Shown here: positions 7,838 through 18,887 of the stretch, one piece after another
How positions within the stretch are numbered: the stretch's first letter is position 1
How the letters are laid out: the number at the start of each line of letters is the position of its first letter
NCBI GenBank assembly: GCA_002796305.1
Contig: PCWZ01000088.1
Coordinates: 17,857-50,751 of the forward strand
DNA: 32,895 nt
DNA from: Deltaproteobacteria bacterium CG11_big_fil_rev_8_21_14_0_20_49_13
Lineage (GTDB): Bacteria; UBA10199; GCA-002796325; 1-14-0-20-49-13
Direction: 5' to 3'
Notes under the pieces: generated by a model
What the model saw: the letters and a program-made list of their open reading frames with translations, nothing else
Databases searched by the model: none
Told to the model about the DNA's origin: nothing
Position numbers and translations under genes: made by a program

Positions 7838-8095
7838 ATGTCGTTAAGCAAAAAATATACCTGGGCCGATTTTTTAAAGGCAAATCCGGAGCACAAGGCA
7901 AAAAAGACCAAAAGAACCTCAAAAGAGGGAGCAAAGGCCTTTGAAGCCGCCTATAAACAACATGTTAAGGAATATCTAAAGGCCCGCATGGCAAAGATCG
8001 ATAAAGAGTCAGCGCGTTGCCCCAAGAACAAGGCATACCTCGTAAGGCTTGAAACCTCAAAAGAGCGCGCAAAGATGCTCCAAAAGAACGTATAA
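7838..8095 (+). CDS. Small basic protein of unknown function
   Basis: An 85-residue Lys/Arg/Ala-rich protein (MSLSKKYTWADFLKANPEHKAKK...). It has a strong Shine-Dalgarno (AAGGAGG, about 8 nt before the ATG), the best in this gene group, which supports real translation. It appears mostly helical with no signal peptide or membrane segment, and could bind nucleic acid or ribosomes on charge alone. I recognise no family. It is convergent with smc, ending 21 bp from the smc stop. Confidence 0.7.
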   Translation: MSLSKKYTWADFLKANPEHKAKKTKRTSKEGAKAFEAAYKQHVKEYLKARMAKIDKESARCPKNKAYLVRLETSKERAKMLQKNV

Positions 8096-8116
8096 GATAG
8101 AACATTAGACATCTCG

Positions 8117-11734
<3,618 letters not shown>

Positions 11735-11805
11735 AATGCGACATATTATGCCTAACCATATGATATTTGTAAAGAATATTATTGAGTTTTTGCGAAAAAA
11801 AAGGC

Positions 11806-12948
11806 TTACGGGATGGTTGCGACCACGGTCAAGGTTGCCATGTCGATGATGGAGATCGTGTTATCATCTATGTTCCCTACATATAAATAAGCGTCAACAC
11901 CGGCCGGGGGGGGACTGTAAAGACCCATGCCGAACGGCTGGCTACCTACGGTTATGTCGGCCCCGCGGACATATCCGGGAATGCCTATGACTGATACCGA
12001 ATTGTCGCCGGTATTCGTCACAAAGATATAATCGGTGGCAATGACCATCTCCTGGGGGTCCGCGTTGGAATCGGCGCCGACGCCGATCGATGTAACTACC
12101 ACGCCGGCATCGTCCTTGGACATAACGGTCGCCGTCGTATTTCCGGTTATCGGTGGAAAAGCCGCAGGGTCCAGCACATAAAGGAGCGGGGTATATTGGT
12201 CGTCAATATACTCCACGTCCGTCATGTATACATAGGTCTCGTCATTGGTCGCCGCGCGGGGACTTAAGAAGTCGCTCACATAATAATCTATATTGTTCTC
12301 ATCAAGATCGAGGACGAACATGCCGCCGGTTGGAATAGTGATGAAGGCCTGTCTCCCGATTATCGTAAGATCGCGCATATCGGCACCGCCAAGTGTGGTA
12401 CCGTCAGAAAGGGCCAGATTGGCGACCGATATAGGGGTCATCGATGCCGGATCCGCCACCGGAAAATAATCTATGGTCGAGTTATATGCGGCAACGTAGA
12501 CGTTGGTGTTCGATGTGTCGCGCTCTATCCCGAACGGATTGGACCCATCCTCGAAATATTCCACTTTCAGAAAATCGGCCGAGGCCTCATCTACATTCAC
12601 ACGGATGATATTATCCACAAGGTCGGCATTGTTCGACGAATATCTATTGGCGACGAATATCACATTGGTCGCAGGATCATAATAGGTATGTCCGCTGAAG
12701 CTGGTTGTCGGGGCCGTGCCTACGAGAGCCGGGATGAGAGGGTCGGCGAGGTCATAGACCTGAAGTGAGCCGTTCTTGTAAAGGACCGTGTTATTGGAAT
12801 TAACAAGATAGAGTCTCTTCGTCGCGGAGTCTATGTTGATGCTAAGCGGGCTCGCGATGTTGTTGCCGATCTCCTTGAATATCTCGTCCCCGGCACAAGA
12901 AGAAAAGAACATGAGCCAGGAGGCAAGAAGCATGATAAAATGCAACAT
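11806..12948 (-). CDS. Lipoprotein with YVTN-type beta-propeller
   Basis: A 380-residue lipoprotein. The signal is MLHFIMLLASWLMFFSSC with the lipobox FSSC. The mature part has repeated blade-like units such as 'LSINIDSATKRLYLVNSNNTVLYKNGSL', 'TYYDPATNVIFVANRYS', 'IATDYIFVTNTGDNSVSVIG', 'AYLYVGNIDDNTISIIDMATLTVVATIP', as in YVTN/NHL-like seven-bladed propellers. It is probably a surface or periplasmic binding scaffold; the ligand is unknown. A longer frame to the ATG at 12996 starts 2 bp after the ppdK stop, but adds a hydrophilic segment made of heptamer repeats, so I prefer 12948, which has AGGAAAG just upstream. Shine-Dalgarno, start and hydrophobic core all lie in a repeat. Confidence 0.82.
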   Translation of the reverse strand: MLHFIMLLASWLMFFSSCAGDEIFKEIGNNIASPLSINIDSATKRLYLVNSNNTVLYKNGSLQVYDLADPLIPALVGTAPTTSFSGHTYYDPATNVIFVANRYSSNNADLVDNIIRVNVDEASADFLKVEYFEDGSNPFGIERDTSNTNVYVAAYNSTIDYFPVADPASMTPISVANLALSDGTTLGGADMRDLTIIGRQAFITIPTGGMFVLDLDENNIDYYVSDFLSPRAATNDETYVYMTDVEYIDDQYTPLLYVLDPAAFPPITGNTTATVMSKDDAGVVVTSIGVGADSNADPQEMVIATDYIFVTNTGDNSVSVIGIPGYVRGADITVGSQPFGMGLYSPPPAGVDAYLYVGNIDDNTISIIDMATLTVVATIP

Positions 12949-12985
12949 GGTCTTTCCTGTTTCCTGCTTCCTGATTCCTACCTCA
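12915..12985. repeat. Heptamer palindrome, family E copy 1, over the start of the propeller lipoprotein
   Basis: On the plus strand the left half is GCCAGGA, GGCAAGA, AGCATGA (12915-12935), then TAAAA and a short gap; the right half is TCTTTCC, TGTTTCC, TGCTTCC, TGATTCC (12951-12978). It shares GGCAAGA, AGCA(A/T)GA, TAAA with the copy at 25983. Read on the minus strand it provides the AGGAAAG ribosome-binding site and codons for the signal-peptide core (FIMLLAS). Confidence 0.75.
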
Positions 12986-12998
12986 GTTGTCTTCATTA

Positions 12999-15683
12999 TT
13001 ATTTAGTCTCCGATGCCGTCACTCCCTTTTCCTTCAGCACCGCCTGGGCCGCCGCAAGACGCGCGATGGGCACGCGATAAGGCGAGCAACTCACAAAATC
13101 GAGCCCTATCTGGTGACAGAACACTACGCTCTGCGCCTCGCCGCCATGTTCACCGCATATGCCTATCTCAAGGCAGGGCTTCGCCTTGCGCCCGAGCTCT
13201 ATCGCTATCTTCATTATCTTGCCAACGCCGCCCTGATCGATAGTAACGAACGGGTCGTCGGGGAGTATATGCTTTTCTACGTACTCTTTCAAGAACCTTC
13301 CGGCGTCGTCGCGCGAAAGCCCAAACGTGGTCTGTGTAAGATCGTTCGTGCCGAAAGAGAAGAAGTCGGCGAACGGAGCGATCTCGTCCGCGGTTATTGC
13401 GGCGCGAACAAGTTCTATCATCGTACCGATCTTATATGGGACCTTGGTGCCTGTGCGGGCTATTACCTCCTCCGCGACCTTTTCGCAGACGCCTCGCAGG
13501 AACTTGAGCTCGTTCACGTGAGAGACCAGAGGAATTTCGATCTCGGGTTTTGAATTGATGTTCTCTTCCTTCTTGAGCTCGCAGACCGCCTCCATGATGG
13601 CCTGCGCCTGCATGGCATAGATCTCGGGGTAAGTAACGCCAAGACGACAGCCTCGGTGCCCAAGCATCGGGTTGAACTCGTGGAGCGCCGACACCTTCTC
13701 GCGAAGCTTTTCAGGTGTGAGCCCTATTTTCTTCGCAAGGTCGATTATTTCGGATTCTTTGTGAGGCAGGAACTCGTGTAGCGGAGGATCGAGGAGTCTT
13801 ACCGTGACCGGCAGACCCTTCATGGCGCGGAATATCCCTTTAAAATCTCCCTTTTGATATGGAAGGAGCTTCTTTAGCGCCTTCTTTCGCAGATCGACAT
13901 CGCCCGCAACTATCATCTCGCGCATGGCATCAATGCGTTCCGGATCAAAGAACATGTGTTCGGTTCTGCAGAGGCCGATCCCTTCGGCGCCGAACTTCAA
14001 GGCAACCTCGGAATCGTGCGGAGTATCGGCGTTCGTGCGAACGCGGAGCCTGCGGATCTTGTCTACCCAGTCCATGAGAATGCCGAACTCGCCGGTAAGT
14101 TCCGGTTCAACAGTCCCAACCTTGCCGTTAAGCACCTCGCCGGTCGTTCCGTTGAGCGTTATCCAGTCCCCCTCTTTGAATGACATGGACTTCGTGTGAA
14201 ATTCTTTCTTGTTAACGTCTACCGTAATATCGCCGCAGCCGGCAACACAGCACTTGCCCATTCCTCTGGCAACAACTGCCGCGTGGCTCGTCATTCCGCC
14301 GCGCGCCGTGAGTATGCCCTGTGCCACGTTCATGCCGTGAATATCGTCAGGCGACGTTTCCAGACGGACCAATATCACCTTTTCACCGTTCTCGGTCCAC
14401 TTTTGTGCCTCATCGGCGGTGAATACTGCGCGCCCAACTGCCGCGCCTGGCGAAGCGGGAAGACCCTTCGCGACAACTTCCTTTTTGGCGTTCGGGTCTA
14501 TCATCGGATGAAGGAGCTGGTCCAGCTGAGCGGGCTCTACTCTGAGAATAGCCTCTTCTTTGGAGATAAGGCCTTCGTTCATCATATCGACCGCTATCTT
14601 AACGGCGGCCCTTGCCGTGCGCTTACCGTTACGGGTCTGGAGCATCCACAATTCCCCCTGCTGGATGGTGAATTCGATATCCTGCATGTCGCGGTAGTGT
14701 TCCTCCAGCTTCTGATATATCTTTTCGAGTTCAGCGTAGAGCTTTGGCATCACCTCTTCCAACGACCTCTCTGTGTCGTTCTTTTTGCCGACCAGATTGA
14801 TAGGCTGAGGCGTTCTGATACCGGCAACCACATCTTCTCCTTGCGCGTTCACAAGATATTCACCGAAGAACTTGTGGTCTCCCGTCGAAGGGTCGCGGGT
14901 AAATGCAACACCGGTGGCGCAGTCATCGCCCATATTGCCGAAGACCATCGCCTGAACGTTGACTGCCGTACCCCAGTGGGCCGGTATATTGTTAAGACGC
15001 CTGTATTCGATGGCTCGTTTGTTCATCCATGAACGAAAGACCGCCCCTATGGCTCCGTTAAGTTGTTCCCAAGGGTCATCAGGGAACGCGCGGCCGAGTC
15101 TCTCCTGAGCTAAGGTCCTAAACTTCTGGCAGAGGTCTTTTAAGTCCTCTGCGGTCAGGTCGGTGTCGAGCTTAACGCCCTTCGCCTTTTTCACCGCATC
15201 CATTATATGTTCAAAATGTTCGCGGTCTATCTCAAGAACAACGTCCGAATACATCTGGATGAAACGTCTGTAGGCATCGTAGGCAAAGCGTTCGTTTCCC
15301 GTGCGCTCGGCAAGACCGCGAAGAGTTTCGGGGTTAAGACCGAGATTTAATATCGTGTCCATCATGCCCGGCATGCTGGCGCGTGCGCCGCTTCTGACGG
15401 ACAATAAAAGAGGGTTCTGAGTATCGCCGAACTTTGCGTTCATCTTCTTTTCGGTGAACTCAACGCCTTCCTTTATCTCTTTATCGAGGCCCTTCGGGAA
15501 CTGATGGTCGTTGTTGTAATATTCCGTGCAAACTTCGGTGGAGATGGTGAATCCCGGAGGAACAGGTATCCCTAAGTTCGCCATTTCGGCCAGATTCGCG
15601 CCCTTTCCTCCAAGGAGGTCCTTCATCTTCGTGTTACCGTCGGCCTTTCCGGGTCCGAAAAGATATACATATTTCTTGGTCAT
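12999..15683 (-). CDS. ppdK: Pyruvate, phosphate dikinase
   Basis: An 894-residue PPDK, interconverting pyruvate + ATP + Pi and PEP + AMP + PPi. In order: N-terminal ATP-grasp domain (GGKGANLAEMANLGIPVPPGFTIS near the start; SVRSGARASMPGMMDT), swivelling phosphohistidine domain (TARGGMTSHAAVVARGMG, catalytic His near 464), and C-terminal PEP/pyruvate barrel (LDPPLHEFLP, MLGHRGCRLG, GTNDLTQTTFG, SCSPYRVPIARLAAAQA with the catalytic Cys). Length is normal. A good Shine-Dalgarno (AAAGGAGA) precedes the ATG. It lies downstream of glyS on the same strand; a 285-bp repeat-filled gap separates them. Use for gluconeogenesis or PPi-saving glycolysis is inference. Confidence 0.97.
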   Translation of the reverse strand: MTKKYVYLFGPGKADGNTKMKDLLGGKGANLAEMANLGIPVPPGFTISTEVCTEYYNNDHQFPKGLDKEIKEGVEFTEKKMNAKFGDTQNPLLLSVRSGARASMPGMMDTILNLGLNPETLRGLAERTGNERFAYDAYRRFIQMYSDVVLEIDREHFEHIMDAVKKAKGVKLDTDLTAEDLKDLCQKFRTLAQERLGRAFPDDPWEQLNGAIGAVFRSWMNKRAIEYRRLNNIPAHWGTAVNVQAMVFGNMGDDCATGVAFTRDPSTGDHKFFGEYLVNAQGEDVVAGIRTPQPINLVGKKNDTERSLEEVMPKLYAELEKIYQKLEEHYRDMQDIEFTIQQGELWMLQTRNGKRTARAAVKIAVDMMNEGLISKEEAILRVEPAQLDQLLHPMIDPNAKKEVVAKGLPASPGAAVGRAVFTADEAQKWTENGEKVILVRLETSPDDIHGMNVAQGILTARGGMTSHAAVVARGMGKCCVAGCGDITVDVNKKEFHTKSMSFKEGDWITLNGTTGEVLNGKVGTVEPELTGEFGILMDWVDKIRRLRVRTNADTPHDSEVALKFGAEGIGLCRTEHMFFDPERIDAMREMIVAGDVDLRKKALKKLLPYQKGDFKGIFRAMKGLPVTVRLLDPPLHEFLPHKESEIIDLAKKIGLTPEKLREKVSALHEFNPMLGHRGCRLGVTYPEIYAMQAQAIMEAVCELKKEENINSKPEIEIPLVSHVNELKFLRGVCEKVAEEVIARTGTKVPYKIGTMIELVRAAITADEIAPFADFFSFGTNDLTQTTFGLSRDDAGRFLKEYVEKHILPDDPFVTIDQGGVGKIMKIAIELGRKAKPCLEIGICGEHGGEAQSVVFCHQIGLDFVSCSPYRVPIARLAAAQAVLKEKGVTASETK

Positions 15684-15709
15684 TTTATCTTTCTCCTTTG
15701 TTTAGGCTT

Positions 15710-15810
15710 GAGTGTTCAATCACCAAAACCCAATGTCGAATGAAATTCCAAGCCTCAATGACCAATTGGGAATTGACTCATTGGACATTCATTCGTCATT
15801 GCAACTTGGA
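15710..15810. repeat. Degenerate palindromic repeat, family C copy 2
   Basis: Left-half AATG-type units (CCAATGTCGAATGAAATTCC) face right-half CATT-type units (GACTCATTGGACATTCATT, CGTCATT) across CCAATTGGGAATT. The right half matches the stretch after yggT at 7472-7516. Confidence 0.6.
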
Positions 15811-15964
15811 CATTAGGGCACCTCTAAAAACCCCTTGATGTGTCATTGCGAGGAGCCGCAGGCGACGAAGCAATCTCCATAAATCAAGCGTTTGCTTAGA
15901 GATTGCCGCGCCCCTTCGGGGCTCGCAATGACAGAGTAAGTAGGTTTTTAGAGGTGCCCATTAG
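15811..15964. mobile_element. 142-bp MITE-like element with 16-bp TIRs and 6-bp target duplication
   Basis: The element is 15817-15958. Its ends GGCACCTCTAAAAACC (15817-15832) and GGTTTTTAGAGGTGCC (15943-15958) are perfect inverted repeats. The direct repeat CATTAG flanks both sides (15811-15816 and 15959-15964), as expected for a target-site duplication. Inside is a second inverted pair, TGTCATTGCGAG and CTCGCAATGACA, with GCAATCTC/GAGATTGC further in, so the whole element can fold into one hairpin. No transposase is encoded; it would need one in trans. Confidence 0.85.
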
Positions 15965-15968
15965 TCAT

Positions 15969-17276
15969 TTATAGTTTGAATTTATTTTTTAAATACTCCA
16001 CAACGTTCTCCATAGCCACCCTCTCCTGCACCATGCTGTCGCGGTCGCGAACGGTCACCGCGTGGTCCTCTTCGGACTGGAAATCGTAGGTGACGCAGAA
16101 GGGAGTTCCTATCTCGTCGTGCCTTCTGTAGCGCTTGCCTATCGAACCGGCGCTGTCAAAATCGGAGACGAAATACTTTCTTGTCTCTTTTTCTATCTTG
16201 CGAGCGGGTTCGGATATCTTGTCCGAAAGCGGAAATACAGCCACCTGATAGGGAGCCATCGAGGGATGAAATCCCATCACCACCCTTGTCTCGCCCTTTA
16301 CTTCTTCTTCGCGATAGGCATCTACTAGTATGGCGAGCAGAGTTCTATCGACTCCAACGGATGTCTCGATGACGGAGGGGACGTATCTCTCCTTTGCCTG
16401 TTCATCGAACCATGAAAGGTCCTTGCCGCTCTCTTTTATATGTTGCGAGAGGTCGTAGTTTCCGCGGTTGGCGATGCCTTCCATTTCGGAAACTCCGAAC
16501 GGCATCTCGAACTCAACGTCCGTGCAGGATTTTGCGTAGTGCGCCAGTTCATCATGGCTATGGGGACGCAGACTTAGACTCTCTTTCTTTATGCCAAGAC
16601 CTAAGAACCAGTTGAAACGTTCCTTCACCCAGTATTCGAACCATTTTTCGGACTCGCTTTCGTGGCAGAAGAACTCCATCTCCATCTGTTCGAACTCGCG
16701 CGAGCGAAAGATGAAATTGCGCGGAGTTATTTCGTTACGGAACGCCTTCCCTATCTGAGCGATACCGAAAGGCATCTTTACCCTGCTAACGGAGCAGACG
16801 TTCTTGAACTGTGTGAATATGGACTGACAGGTCTCGGGTCTTAGGTATGCGAGCGATTTGGAATCTTCGGAGGCGCCGACGTGCGTCTGGAACATTAAGT
16901 TGAACTGTTTGGCCCCGGTAAGCTCGCCGCCACATTCGGGACACGTCCCCTTCTTGTATTTTTTACTCTCGGGGACATCGTCCGCGCGATAACGTTTTTT
17001 ACACTTCTTGCAGTCGACCATCGGGTCAGAGAAACTTGAAACGTGTCCGGAGGCTATCCATGTCTGGGGATGCGCTATGATAGATGTGTCGATACCGACC
17101 ACATTTTCGCGTTCTTGGACCATGTTCTTCCACCAAGAATCGCGTATCCTTCTCTTGAGTTCGGCCCCTATCGGCCCGTAATCCCAGAACCCGTTAATAC
17201 CGCCGTAAATTTCGGAGTTCTGAAATATAAAACCCCTTCGTTTACAAAGACTTACAATCTTATCCATGTCCACCAT
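15969..17276 (-). CDS. glyS: Glycyl-tRNA synthetase, single-chain dimeric type
   Basis: A 435-residue class II synthetase that charges tRNA-Gly, of the alpha2 (archaeal/eukaryal/Gram-positive) type, not the alpha2beta2 GlyQ/GlyS type. It has N-terminal 'YGGINGFWDYGPIGAELK', a zinc-binding CxxC/CxxC (Cys 89, 92, 112, 115), 'LRPETCQSIFTQFKN', 'AQIGKAFRNEITPRNFIFRSREFEQMEMEFF' and the motif 3 region 'PSVIETSVGVDRTLLAIL', then the anticodon-binding domain. I chose the ATG at 17276 because GGAGGAG sits at the right distance; a TTG frame to 17312 would be encoded by an inverted repeat. Length is normal (430-460). Confidence 0.96.
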   Translation of the reverse strand: MVDMDKIVSLCKRRGFIFQNSEIYGGINGFWDYGPIGAELKRRIRDSWWKNMVQERENVVGIDTSIIAHPQTWIASGHVSSFSDPMVDCKKCKKRYRADDVPESKKYKKGTCPECGGELTGAKQFNLMFQTHVGASEDSKSLAYLRPETCQSIFTQFKNVCSVSRVKMPFGIAQIGKAFRNEITPRNFIFRSREFEQMEMEFFCHESESEKWFEYWVKERFNWFLGLGIKKESLSLRPHSHDELAHYAKSCTDVEFEMPFGVSEMEGIANRGNYDLSQHIKESGKDLSWFDEQAKERYVPSVIETSVGVDRTLLAILVDAYREEEVKGETRVVMGFHPSMAPYQVAVFPLSDKISEPARKIEKETRKYFVSDFDSAGSIGKRYRRHDEIGTPFCVTYDFQSEEDHAVTVRDRDSMVQERVAMENVVEYLKNKFKL

Positions 17277-17289
17277 TTCTATCTCCTCC

Positions 17290-17349
17290 GGGGAGACACA
17301 CTTAATTAACAATTGAACGTTTAACGTTGCGAATTAAGTGTGCGTCCCC
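17290..17349. repeat. Inverted-repeat element touching the glyS ribosome-binding site
   Basis: Arms GGGGAGACACACTTAATT (17290-17307) and AATTAAGTGTGCGTCCCC (17332-17349) pair at 16 of 18 positions; an inner AACGT-TTA-ACGTT hairpin lies between. The end abuts the CTCCCCGGAGGAG sequence that holds the glyS Shine-Dalgarno. From memory, GGGGACACACTTAATT-like ends occur beside REP-associated tyrosine transposase genes in deltaproteobacterial genomes; I cannot verify that here. Confidence 0.7.
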
Positions 17350-17453
17350 TGCGAGGGGGTTGCTAACATGCTCAAGTTATTGCAGTCAAGAGATAAACTG
17401 GACGTTTGACAGGTCTTTAAAATGAGAATCCATCGTGATGACGATTGCTTCAC

Positions 17454-17493
17454 TATTAAGTGCCGCTGAATAGAATTAAGTGCCGCTGAATAG
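17454..17493. repeat. 20-bp direct tandem repeat, two copies
   Basis: TATTAAGTGCCGCTGAATAG (17454-17473) is followed at once by AATTAAGTGCCGCTGAATAG (17474-17493), differing only in the first base. It lies between glyS and the PAS gene, about 95 bp before the PAS start. It could be a paired binding site or a duplicated repeat end. Confidence 0.7.
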
Positions 17494-17586
17494 ATCATGG
17501 AATCTGCCGTGAGAATTTTAACCTTAATCCATTTTACAAGACAGGTTTTGAAGAGTATAGTGGCGAAGGAATATGGGGGTAAAAAT

Positions 17587-18141
17587 ATGGCATCGGAAAA
17601 CGAGCCTTTAGACAATGATGACTCTAAAGAAGTCGACCAGAGAATTGGGCGGTCGGAAATGTTCTTTAGGACGATATTCGAAGAGAGCCGCGACGCCATT
17701 TATATTGCCGATGCCGATACCGGACTACTTATTGACGTGAATAAGGCGGGGCTTTCGCTTGTCGGGCGTACGCGTGAAGAGTTGATAGGAAAGGACCATA
17801 CTATACTTCACCCGCCTGTTGAGGCCGAATATTACAGGACACAGTTCAAGCGGCACATTGAGGCAAGATATGCAAAACCGGAAGAGTCGCATATCATCAC
17901 CGGAAATGGAAAGATGGTGACGGTAGAGATAAGCGCAAGCACGACCATACTCCCCAACGGAAAGAAGATCATAATCGGAAATTTTAGGGATATTACGGAA
18001 CGTAAAATAGCAGAAGAAGATCTTAAAGAAAGGGTACACGAGCTCGAGATATTTAACAAGGCCGCGATGGGGCGTGAAGAGCGCATCCTTGAACTAAAAG
18101 ACAAGGTAAGGGCGCTCGAGTCTAGATTAAAAGAGAAGTGA
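17587..18141 (+). CDS. Orphan PAS-domain sensor protein
   Basis: A 184-residue soluble protein: an acidic N-terminal lead (about 1-20), one PAS domain (about 22-140: FFRTIFEESRDAIYIADADTGLLIDVNKAGLSLVGRTREELIGKD ... IIGNFRDITERK), and a C-terminal coiled coil (about 145-184, ending LELKDKVRALESRLKEK). There is no kinase, GGDEF, HTH or other output domain. It may act by dimerising or binding a partner, or be the surviving front of a longer kinase. I chose the ATG at 17587 because GGGGGT lies at proper distance and the upstream 30 codons look non-coding. Its 3' end overlaps the adenine-deaminase remnant on the other strand by 20 bp. Confidence 0.8.
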   Translation: MASENEPLDNDDSKEVDQRIGRSEMFFRTIFEESRDAIYIADADTGLLIDVNKAGLSLVGRTREELIGKDHTILHPPVEAEYYRTQFKRHIEARYAKPEESHIITGNGKMVTVEISASTTILPNGKKIIIGNFRDITERKIAEEDLKERVHELEIFNKAAMGREERILELKDKVRALESRLKEK

Positions 18142-18436
18142 ACCTTTGCATCGATACCTCAAAGAGCCCTTTGTCCGTGAGTTTGAACTCCGGTATCACG
18201 GGAAGCGCAAGGAACGAAAGAGCCATGAACGGATCGCTCACTCTGGAACCTAACTTTGCGCATGCCTTTTTGAGATGAACGGTGTCACTGGCGACGTCTT
18301 TGATATTTCCGTAGGACATGAGCCCCGCAAGCGGCAGTTTTAAAAGACCCATTATCTCGGAGCGATCCACCACCACCATTCCTCCGCCGCATTTAACAAG
18401 AGTCTCCACCGCCACGATCCTGTGTTCCAGTCTCAT
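18122..18436 (-). pseudogene. Adenine deaminase C-terminal remnant
   Basis: The 104 residues match the C-terminal end of adenine deaminase: 'VAVETLVKCGGGMVVV', 'LKLPLAGLMS' and 'DPFMALSFLALPVIPEFKLTDKGLFEV' are hallmark blocks. The family is about 550-600 residues with an N-terminal metal-binding amidohydrolase barrel, all of which is missing; upstream is an in-frame stop and then a structured repeat region. The fragment cannot deaminate adenine. It is therefore a 5'-deleted remnant, though a small reading frame with GGAG before its ATG could still be expressed. The adjacent structured elements mark the likely deletion edge. Confidence 0.82.
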
Positions 18437-18499
18437 TTCTCCGATTTAAATACCACATCTTGACATGCCGCACAACAAAATGTCCATTTCACGACCATC

Positions 18500-18661
18500 A
18501 AAGACCAGTAAGAGGGGATGGGATGTCTATCTCGGGTCCGGCGTTTTGCTCAGGCGCCGCAAAACGCCTGCAGCTTCGGACGCCGCATCTATCGTATGGC
18601 TTAGATAGCGTCATCCTCAGATGCCCCTCGACAGACATCCCATCCCCTCTTACTGATCTTT
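18500..18661. repeat. 162-bp foldback element with 29-bp arms
   Basis: The left arm (18500-18528) and right arm (18633-18661) pair over 29 bp with one mismatch; the inner 22 bp, starting AGTAAGAGGGGATGGGATG, are perfect. Inside are nested hairpins: GGCGTTTTGC/GCAAAACGCC and CTATC/GATAG. The arrangement suggests a mobile foldback element or a structured RNA. No transposase, reverse transcriptase or coding frame accompanies it. Confidence 0.8.
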
Positions 18662-18681
18662 CAACGACAACTACATTTTGA

Positions 18682-18831
18682 AGGGGCGGGTGAGGTGTGA
18701 GAGCGACGTCGCGGAGGACATGGCATCGGCCGCCCTTTCATAAATGCCATGGCCGAGCGGCCCTAGGTGCCGGATTTGCGGCGTTTGAGCAAATTCCTAC
18801 CACCGGTCGCTCAAACACCCTACCCACCCCT
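18682..18831. repeat. 150-bp foldback element with imperfect 26-bp arms
   Basis: The arms AGGGGCGGGTGAGGTGTGAG... (18682-18707) and ...CACCCTACCCACCCCT (18806-18831) pair at about 21 of 26 positions. Inner inverted pairs are CATGGCAT/ATGCCATG and GTTTGAGC/GCTCAAAC. It follows the previous element after 20 bp but shares no obvious sequence with it. Confidence 0.65.
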
Positions 18832-18887
18832 GAAAAATCAGTTGTATATTGGACATTATGGAAAGGATAGTGTAGGATCTCGCCCAG

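Larger units (their letters stand above)
15684..15968. other. 285-bp intergenic region between glyS and ppdK, made almost wholly of repeats
   Basis: No gene. From 15710 to 15810 it holds a family C repeat, and at 15817-15958 a MITE-like element with target duplication. No clear promoter for ppdK was found, so ppdK is either read from glyS through the elements or from a promoter hidden in them. Confidence 0.6.
18437..18857. other. 420-bp intergenic region with two large nested inverted-repeat structures
   Basis: Between the ade remnant and mfd there is no convincing gene. It holds two foldback elements (18500-18661 and 18682-18831) back to back, then an AT-rich stretch (TTGTATATTGGACATTATGG) that may contain the mfd promoter. 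Confidence 0.6.

Noticed and set aside
14196-15032. A long open frame (278 codons) on the plus strand opposite ppdK
   Set aside because: It lies wholly within the confident PPDK gene on the other strand, has no recognisable motifs, and follows the codon shadow of a GC-rich conserved gene.
18500-18661. Retron non-coding RNA or CRISPR-like array
   Set aside because: No reverse transcriptase or cas gene lies nearby, and there are only two inverted arms, not spaced direct repeats.
18460-18681. A 73-codon frame in the foldback region before mfd
   Set aside because: It spans both arms of the inverted repeat, so the open frame is a by-product of the palindrome.
18873-18875. TAG recoded as an amino acid in this organism
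   Set aside because: yggU and the ade remnant end with TAG at the right place, so TAG acts as a stop; a point mutation or sequencing error in mfd is simpler.
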